A stretch of 10,928 bases of DNA from Clostridia bacterium (GTDB lineage Bacteria; Bacillota; Clostridia; Christensenellales; UBA1242): positions 1 to 10,928 of the forward strand of contig JAQVLJ010000025.1 in assembly GCA_028704215.1 (NCBI GenBank), written 5' to 3'. Shown piece by piece: positions 5,619-10,928 of the stretch. Below the pieces are notes generated by a model. It worked only from the letters and a program-made list of their open reading frames with translations, made no database searches and was not told the origin of the DNA. The stretch's first letter is position 1. Each line of letters begins with the position of its first letter. Both the position numbers and the translations under genes were made by a program.

Positions 5619-6950
5619 ATGAGCGATAAAATAATCACACCAAAAACCTTATCTGGCTTTGTTGAAATGTTGCCAAATGAGCAAATTTTGTTTAATAAAA
5701 TGAAAGATACTATAAGACAATCTTATGAACTTTTTGGTTTTGTTCCTCTTGACTGTCCTGTAATGGATAGTTCGCAAGTAATTTTGGCAAAAGCAGGCGG
5801 AGAAACCGAAAAACAGATTTATCAACTTACTAAGGGCGATACCGATTATTGTTTAAAGTTTGACAACACAGTTCCTTTGGCAAAATATGTGGCACAAAAA
5901 GGTGAACAACTATGTTTTCCTTATAGGGCATACCAAATTGCAAAAGTATATCGTGGAGAACGCCCACAAAAAGGTCGATATAGAGAGTTTTATCAATGTG
6001 ATATAGACATTGTCGGTCGTGACACGTTGGACATATTCTACGATGCAGAAATACCTAGTATTATTTATTATACTTTTGACAAGTTAAATATTGGAAAATT
6101 TACCATTAATATTAGCAATAGAAAACTTTTGAATGGTCTTTTTGAGTATTTAAACCTAAACGAAAAAAGTGGCGAGATACTGAGAATAATCGACAAGTTG
6201 GACAAAATCGGCATAAAAAATGTAAAAGATACATTAGCAGTAGATTATAAACTAAATGACAAAACTATAAAAATAATAGTAGATTTTATTGAGATAAATG
6301 GAAACAATGATAAGCAAATATCAAAAATAAAAGCGCTAAATATTGATAATGAAACCTTTAACGCTGGTTTGGAAGAATTGCAAACAGTAATCAACCAAAT
6401 TAAAGCTTTTGGAGTGCCGGATGAGTGCGTTGCAATTAATCTTTCTATTACACGGGGACAGGATTATTATACTGGCACTATATACGAAACGTATTTGGAC
6501 AGTTGTAAAGAAATAGGAAGCGTTTGTTCAGGTGGCAGATACGACAATTTGGCAAAATTCTATTCCGCAAAAAATTATCCTGGCGTTGGAATCTCTATTG
6601 GGCTGACAAGACTATTTTTTCAACTACTTGAGAATAATATCATTAATTTGGAACAACAAAGTCCGATTGATGTAATGATATTACCTATGACGGAAAATAT
6701 TGATTATGCAAATACTGTTGCAAAAAATCTTAGAAGAGATAACATAAGAACTATACTGAGTGCAGATACAACAAAACTAAAAAACAAACTAAATTATGCA
6801 AACAAAATGAATGTACCCTTTGTAATATTTGTAGGAGAAAGTGAAATAGAAACAAATACTGTTACAGTAAAAAATATGGTTTCGGGAGAACAGGTTACTA
6901 CCGAAATAAATAATTGTAAAAATATTATAAAAAAATATTTAGAAATATAA
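5619..6950 (+). CDS. hisS: histidyl-tRNA synthetase
   Basis: The 443-aa class II aminoacyl-tRNA synthetase charges tRNA-His with histidine in the cytosol. Seen in order: an N-terminal TLSGFVEMLP (10-19), the variant found in part of the HisRS family instead of KGTxD; motif 2 with YRGERPQKGRYREFYQCDIDIVG at 111-133 (arginine R112 plus the following loop); the histidine-specific ITRGQDYYTGTIYE at 277-290 (family consensus RGLDYYTG); GSVCSGGRYDNL at 300-311; motif 3 GVGISIGLTRLF at 322-333; and a C-terminal anticodon-binding domain from about 350. The presence of the RGxDYYTG and SGGRYD motifs excludes the HisZ paralogue. ATG 5619 has AAAGGA 7 bases upstream. It probably shares a transcript with the signal peptidase gene 34 bases downstream, as no terminator lies between. 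Confidence 0.97.
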   Translation: MSDKIITPKTLSGFVEMLPNEQILFNKMKDTIRQSYELFGFVPLDCPVMDSSQVILAKAGGETEKQIYQLTKGDTDYCLKFDNTVPLAKYVAQKGEQLCFPYRAYQIAKVYRGERPQKGRYREFYQCDIDIVGRDTLDIFYDAEIPSIIYYTFDKLNIGKFTINISNRKLLNGLFEYLNLNEKSGEILRIIDKLDKIGIKNVKDTLAVDYKLNDKTIKIIVDFIEINGNNDKQISKIKALNIDNETFNAGLEELQTVINQIKAFGVPDECVAINLSITRGQDYYTGTIYETYLDSCKEIGSVCSGGRYDNLAKFYSAKNYPGVGISIGLTRLFFQLLENNIINLEQQSPIDVMILPMTENIDYANTVAKNLRRDNIRTILSADTTKLKNKLNYANKMNVPFVIFVGESEIETNTVTVKNMVSGEQVTTEINNCKNIIKKYLEI

Positions 6951-6984
6951 AAATAAAAAAAAGTAATAATATTAAATAAATAAA

Positions 6985-7668
6985 ATGATTAAAGTGAAAA
7001 AAGATCAAATCATAATAAGTATACAAAAAATTATCGTAACAATAATTTGGTTTTTTACTATATTTATTTTACTGATGACTACATTTAATATTATTTATAT
7101 TCGTACGCCAGTTGTAGGATTTTCTATGCAACCGACTTTAAATGCGACGGTAGATGATCCCAATGAGAAGGGTGACTATGTATATATAAATAGGTTTTTT
7201 TTAGGACAAAAAAACGACATAGTGGTAGCAGACGTCAGCTGGAATTCACAGTATATTATCAAAAGAATTGTTGCAACTGCTGAGGACAAATTAAAAATCT
7301 ATCGTGAGGAAGATACATTATATTTGCTAGTAAACAGTGACATTTTCTACACTCGTTCCATAAGCGACACAGTAGGCGATGAAAACTATGGCAACAGAAA
7401 CACATACGAAAACTTTTTAGATTATAAAGATAACAATCCAGAAAGGTTTGATGAAAACGGTTTTCTTGTGTTAACTGAAAATGAGTTATATATTTTAGGA
7501 GACAACTGGGCGGAATCTTATGACTGTTCATCTGAAGGTCCAATCCAAAGAGACGACCTTATAGGCAGGGTGGACATTGTAATAAAAAGAGAAGATAGTA
7601 TCTACGTAAAATTGTTAGAAAAATTGTTTGATGTATTTAAAATAAGTAAATATATCAAAATAAATTAA
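6985..7668 (+). CDS. lepB: signal peptidase I
   Basis: The 227-aa membrane protease removes signal peptides from exported proteins outside the membrane. A single N-terminal membrane segment covers about residues 13-38. The Ser-Lys dyad is visible: S47 in GFSMQPTL (45-52) and K93 in IIKRIVA (91-97). Box E follows as LGDNWAESYDCSSEGPI (171-187), where many family members have GDNR..S.DSR..G. One membrane segment and about 200 residues match the Gram-positive SipS type rather than the longer Escherichia coli LepB. ATG 6985 is the only plausible start, since an in-frame TAA lies 4 codons upstream and later Met codons would cut the membrane segment. No Shine-Dalgarno site stands out in the purely A/T leader, so it may rely on transcriptional linkage to hisS and an unstructured leader. 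Confidence 0.95.
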   Translation: MIKVKKDQIIISIQKIIVTIIWFFTIFILLMTTFNIIYIRTPVVGFSMQPTLNATVDDPNEKGDYVYINRFFLGQKNDIVVADVSWNSQYIIKRIVATAEDKLKIYREEDTLYLLVNSDIFYTRSISDTVGDENYGNRNTYENFLDYKDNNPERFDENGFLVLTENELYILGDNWAESYDCSSEGPIQRDDLIGRVDIVIKREDSIYVKLLEKLFDVFKISKYIKIN

Positions 7669-7697
7669 CAAAATGTTTTTTAAATAATTAATTAATA

Positions 7698-7736
7698 AAA
7701 AAAATAATTTTAACAATGATTTAAAATTATTTTTTT
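7698..7736. terminator. all-A/T palindrome acting as bidirectional terminator
   Basis: Bases 7698-7713 pair perfectly with 7721-7736 (16 A/T pairs) around the loop CAATGAT. Each strand ends the stem in seven T. It sits between the convergent lepB and radC-like genes, where a shared terminator is expected. The stem has no G/C pair, which is unusual for an intrinsic terminator. Confidence 0.6.
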
Positions 7737-7770
7737 ATATTTTTATTAATTTGTTTATAATTAAAAATAT

Positions 7771-8553
7771 TTATTTGTAAATAAACTGTTCTTTATCTTG
7801 TCTAATTGCACTTTCTTGTTCTTTTCCCAACAGCGTCTTAAATGTTTGATTTACTTCATTTCGTATTTGTTCAAGCAAACCATTTGCTCCAAAGGAAAAG
7901 TAGTCGCTTTCGTTCAATATCAAATGTTCGTTTACATCTATGCCCAATAACATACATACGAACAATATCTTTTTTGTAGTACTAACGTCCTCTGCACTTG
8001 GGTTACAATTACCTTGCGGATGAGTATGAAAAAGCACGATAGAGCGTGTACCGGTTGGCAACACTTTTTGCATGACTCCTCTCATATCAACGTTAACTGA
8101 AATTGCATCATTATCGCAAAACTCCAATAAACGCAGTAATTTGTTCTTTGGGTCAACACAGGCTATATACAAAACTTCAGATTTTTTGACACTTTCATTT
8201 TTTCTAAAAAATTCTACACATTTGTAAGTGGAATTAAGCACAGGTTTTTCGCTAATTTTCGAACGACTATAACAATCAAATATATAGGGCAAACTTGTCA
8301 AAAACAAGGCTGTTTCATCTCCAACTCCCTTTATCAGTTTTAAGTCTTCGCGGCTGGCATCAAGCACTGCTGACAAGTTAGAAAAGGTATTTATAAGATT
8401 GTGTGCTAATTCATTCGTATCTTTTTGCGGTATAGTGTATGTCAACAACAATTCTAGTATCTCGTGTTCGTTCAACGCTTTGATACCATAATTACTAACT
8501 TTGCTTTTTAATCTCTGTCGATGACCGACATGCAAGTTTTGTTTTTCTGACAT
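7771..8553 (-). CDS. radC: RadC family JAB/MPN-domain protein
   Basis: The product (260 aa from ATG 8553) has the RadC layout. An N-terminal HVGHRQRLK (8-16) begins the helical region with a helix-hairpin-helix (LKLIKGVGDETA, about 71-82). It is followed by a JAB1/MPN metalloprotease-like domain with an intact JAMM motif: H176, H178 (HTHP), S186 and D189 in the exact HxHx7Sx2D spacing. Despite the name, RadC has no established DNA repair activity; the motif predicts zinc binding. ATG 8553 has a weak GTGGG site; an in-frame GTG at 8562 is the alternative start and would add three residues. It begins 15 bases after the gyrA stop with no promoter or terminator between, so it is probably co-transcribed with gyrA. 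It ends at the shared A/T palindrome. Confidence 0.92.
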   Translation of the reverse strand: MSEKQNLHVGHRQRLKSKVSNYGIKALNEHEILELLLTYTIPQKDTNELAHNLINTFSNLSAVLDASREDLKLIKGVGDETALFLTSLPYIFDCYSRSKISEKPVLNSTYKCVEFFRKNESVKKSEVLYIACVDPKNKLLRLLEFCDNDAISVNVDMRGVMQKVLPTGTRSIVLFHTHPQGNCNPSAEDVSTTKKILFVCMLLGIDVNEHLILNESDYFSFGANGLLEQIRNEVNQTFKTLLGKEQESAIRQDKEQFIYK

Positions 8554-8568
8554 ATTACCCACTTTTTT

Positions 8569-10928
8569 TTATTCTTGGTTTTGTGTTTCTTCGTTAATCT
8601 GTTCAGTGATGTTGTCAATTTCTTCTTCGTCTTGGCGCTCTACAACCGCTACACTTACTATAAACGAGTCATCTTTTATGCGCATCATCTTTACACCTTG
8701 CGATGCTCTGCCTATCAAACTAATCTGTTCGGCGTGTGTACGTATAGTTATACCATTGTTTGTAATAGCAAGTATATCTTTATCAATTGTAATAGGTTTT
8801 ATAGCAACGACTTTACCAGTTTTTTCATTGAAATTACCAGCCTTGATACCTTTGCCGCCACGTCCTTGAATTCGGTAATCAGATATTCGAGTACGTTTTG
8901 CATATCCTTTTTGTGTAACAGTAAGTATTTCAGAATCTGGTTTTACTAACATCAAATCAATAATTTTTTCATCGCCAGTAATTCTCATACTACGGACACC
9001 TTGAGAAGTTCTGCCAACCGTACGAATAGTGGTTTCACAAAATCTCATACATTTTCCATTGTTTGAAGCAATCAATAATTCATCATTGCCTTCTGTAACT
9101 TTTACACCTACTAGAATGTCGTCTTCTACCAATTTGATGGCTATCTTGCCAGTTTTTCTAATATTTTCAAATTCAGTCATTTTGGTCTTTTTGATAAGAC
9201 CATGTTCTGTTGCCATCAATAAATATCCTTCGTGGTCTTTTTTGTATTTTAAAATCGCGTTCACTTTTTCATCTGCTGATAAAGCCAACAGATTGACCAA
9301 TGCACGACCTTTTGCTTGTTTTGTTGCTTCAGGAACATTGTATGCCTTGATACCATAAACTTTGCCAAAATTGGTAAACATCAACAAATCGTCATGACTA
9401 TTGCATACGAACAAATCAATAACGGTATCTTCTTCTTTTGTTTTGTGAGTTGTTACGCCGACGCCTCCACGGTTTTGAGATTTGTAATCTTTTACTGGCA
9501 TTCTCTTGATATAACCTTGCTGTGTAGTTGAGATTACCACATCGTGCTGTTCTATCAAATCTCCTATATCTATCTCATCATAATCAATAGTGACTTCGGA
9601 TTTTCTTGGTTTTGCATACTTATTTTTTATTTCCAAAATTTCGGTTTTGATTATATCGTTTACTCTTTGTGGGTTAGCTAAAATATCTTTTAAGTCTTTT
9701 ATAATCAAAAGCAAATCAGCCAATTCTTGTTTTAATTTTTCAATTTCCAGTCCTGTCAAACGACTCAATTTCATTTCCAAAATGGCGTTTGCTTGTTTTT
9801 CACTTAATTCGAATTTTTCTATCAAATTTACACAAGCAGACTGTCTATCATCTGAATTTTTGATAATTTTGATAACTTCATCGATATTGTTTACTGCGAT
9901 TACCAAACCTTCAACAATGTGTTCTCTTTCTTCTGCTTTTTCCAAATCATATTTTGTACGACGTACAATTATTTCTTTTTGAAACTGCAAATAATAATAT
10001 AACATTTCTTGCAAGTTTAATACTCTTGGCTGACCGTCAACCAAACAAAGCAAAATAATTCCGTTGCTTACTTGAAGTTGGCTCAATTTGTAAAGATTGT
10101 TCAAAACGATTTGTGGATTTGCATCTCTTTTCAATTCAATAATAATACGTACACCATCTCTATCAGATTCATCTCTAATGTCTGAGATGCCTTCGATACG
10201 TTTGTCCTTCACCAAGTTGGCAATTTGTATAATCAATTTTGCTTTATTCACTTGATAAGGAATTTCATTTATAACGATTTTGTAATGTTTGCCATTGTCA
10301 AATTCTTCAATTTCTGCTTTTGCACGAATTATTACTCCGCCCCTACCAGTTTTATAGGCTTGTCGAATAGCGCTTCTGCCGAGAATATAACCACCTGTTG
10401 GATAATCAGGGGCAATAACTATATCCATCAATTCTTCAATTGTAATACTTGGATTGTCTATAATTGCAACGACACCATCAATAATTTCTGCCAAATTGTG
10501 CGGTGGAATGTTTGTTGCCATACCTACTGCTATACCATCACTACCATTTACTAACAAATTTGGAAAGCGTGAAGGCAAAACGCTAGGTTGCATTAACGTT
10601 TCGTCAAAGTTTGGATAAAAATTTACCGTATTTTTTTCAATATCTCGCAACATTTCATCTGCGATTTTTGACAAACGCGCTTCTGTATAACGCATAGCTG
10701 CGGCTTTGTCACCATCCATTGATCCAAAGTTTCCGTGACCATCAACAAGGGGATGATTAATAGAAAAGTCTTGTGACATACGCACCAAAGCATCGTAAAT
10801 ACTGCTGTCGCCATGTGGATGAAATTTACCCATGACTTCGCCGACTATACGAGCACATTTTTTGTGAGGTTTGTCGCTATAATTATTAAGTTCGCTCATT
10901 CCAAACAATATACGTCTATGAACGGGTT
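8569..10928 (-). CDS. gyrA: DNA gyrase subunit A (N-terminus cut by window edge)
   Basis: The frame runs off the right edge; its first full codons read PVHRRILFGM, corresponding to about residue 43 of E. coli GyrA, so some 42 residues are missing. GyrA forms the A2B2 topoisomerase with GyrB and introduces negative supercoils. The catalytic Tyr is in AAMRYTEARLS (codon 10687-10689, E. coli Y122). The quinolone region HPHGDSSIYD (10792-10821) has the susceptible-type Ser at 83 and Asp at 87. The breakage-reunion domain is followed by a coiled coil and a C-terminal beta-pinwheel with repeats such as VGRTSQGVRSMRI. The first GyrA-box position reads QNRGGVG (9457-9477), ending V-G rather than K/R-G, while QGRGGKG (8848-8868) occurs later. 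The tail is acidic. gyrB probably lies to the right, with radC-like downstream. Confidence 0.97.
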   Translation of the reverse strand, partial: PVHRRILFGMSELNNYSDKPHKKCARIVGEVMGKFHPHGDSSIYDALVRMSQDFSINHPLVDGHGNFGSMDGDKAAAMRYTEARLSKIADEMLRDIEKNTVNFYPNFDETLMQPSVLPSRFPNLLVNGSDGIAVGMATNIPPHNLAEIIDGVVAIIDNPSITIEELMDIVIAPDYPTGGYILGRSAIRQAYKTGRGGVIIRAKAEIEEFDNGKHYKIVINEIPYQVNKAKLIIQIANLVKDKRIEGISDIRDESDRDGVRIIIELKRDANPQIVLNNLYKLSQLQVSNGIILLCLVDGQPRVLNLQEMLYYYLQFQKEIIVRRTKYDLEKAEEREHIVEGLVIAVNNIDEVIKIIKNSDDRQSACVNLIEKFELSEKQANAILEMKLSRLTGLEIEKLKQELADLLLIIKDLKDILANPQRVNDIIKTEILEIKNKYAKPRKSEVTIDYDEIDIGDLIEQHDVVISTTQQGYIKRMPVKDYKSQNRGGVGVTTHKTKEEDTVIDLFVCNSHDDLLMFTNFGKVYGIKAYNVPEATKQAKGRALVNLLALSADEKVNAILKYKKDHEGYLLMATEHGLIKKTKMTEFENIRKTGKIAIKLVEDDILVGVKVTEGNDELLIASNNGKCMRFCETTIRTVGRTSQGVRSMRITGDEKIIDLMLVKPDSEILTVTQKGYAKRTRISDYRIQGRGGKGIKAGNFNEKTGKVVAIKPITIDKDILAITNNGITIRTHAEQISLIGRASQGVKMMRIKDDSFIVSVAVVERQDEEEIDNITEQINEETQNQE

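Noticed and set aside
8575..9531. Several plus-strand open frames opposite the end of gyrA
   Set aside because: They are shadows of the highly conserved gyrA frame and have low-complexity hydrophobic translations with no motifs.
10909..10928. gyrA start codon near the right edge
   Set aside because: The TTG at 10908 is an internal Leu codon; the frame continues as PVHRRI, which is well inside GyrA.
1..10928. CRISPR array, insertion sequence or prophage genes
   Set aside because: No regularly spaced repeats, transposase or integrase motifs, or phage structural genes were seen on either strand.
46..10928. Second copy of the tRNA 3' end as an attachment site
   Set aside because: No repeat of the T-arm and acceptor sequence was found elsewhere in the window.

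Overview
The window is AT-rich DNA from a low-GC bacterium. Purine-rich Shine-Dalgarno sites (AGGAG, AAGGAG), sigma-A type promoters with extended -10 elements, a LepB/SipS-type signal peptidase I and a gyrA of Bacillus-like architecture point to Bacillota, or a close relative such as an uncultured gut Clostridia or Bacilli lineage. I cannot fix the genus. The standard bacterial code fits: about 4 kb of housekeeping genes have no in-frame TGA or TAG, and nearly all genes end in TAA.

Layout. Bases 1-45 are the 3' end of a tRNA, probably tRNA-Leu, followed by a hairpin that could terminate transcription from both sides. Bases 129-855 (minus) hold a two-gene unit: a small four-cysteine zinc-ribbon protein, then a membrane-anchored coiled-coil protein broken by one in-frame amber codon. 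Bases 1035-1559 (minus) encode a NUDIX hydrolase with its own promoter. Bases 1780-3746 (minus) hold a tightly coupled operon of a sirtuin-like Rossmann protein and an HD-domain phosphohydrolase, joined by a TAATG stop/start overlap. Divergent from it, with a near-consensus promoter, is an unrecognised 256-aa protein (3937-4707) with faint ADP-ribosyltransferase-like features and a good terminator. Convergent with that gene is an AlkD-type DNA alkylation repair protein (4756-5478, minus).

The right half is conserved. hisS (5619-6950) and a signal peptidase I gene (6985-7668) form a plus-strand pair, ending at an all-A/T palindrome. Converging on it from the right are radC-like (7771-8553) and gyrA (8569 to beyond the window edge), on the minus strand and 15 bases apart, so probably co-transcribed.

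How the genes may work together. gyrA, hisS, lepB and the repair genes are housekeeping. The block at 1-4.7 kb next to the tRNA is accessory in character. Its NUDIX, sirtuin-like, HD and possible ART-fold products all belong to superfamilies that act on nucleotides, NAD or ADP-ribose. A joint NAD/ADP-ribose or nucleotide-signal function is the most interesting hypothesis here, but it is inference from domain company and gene order only.
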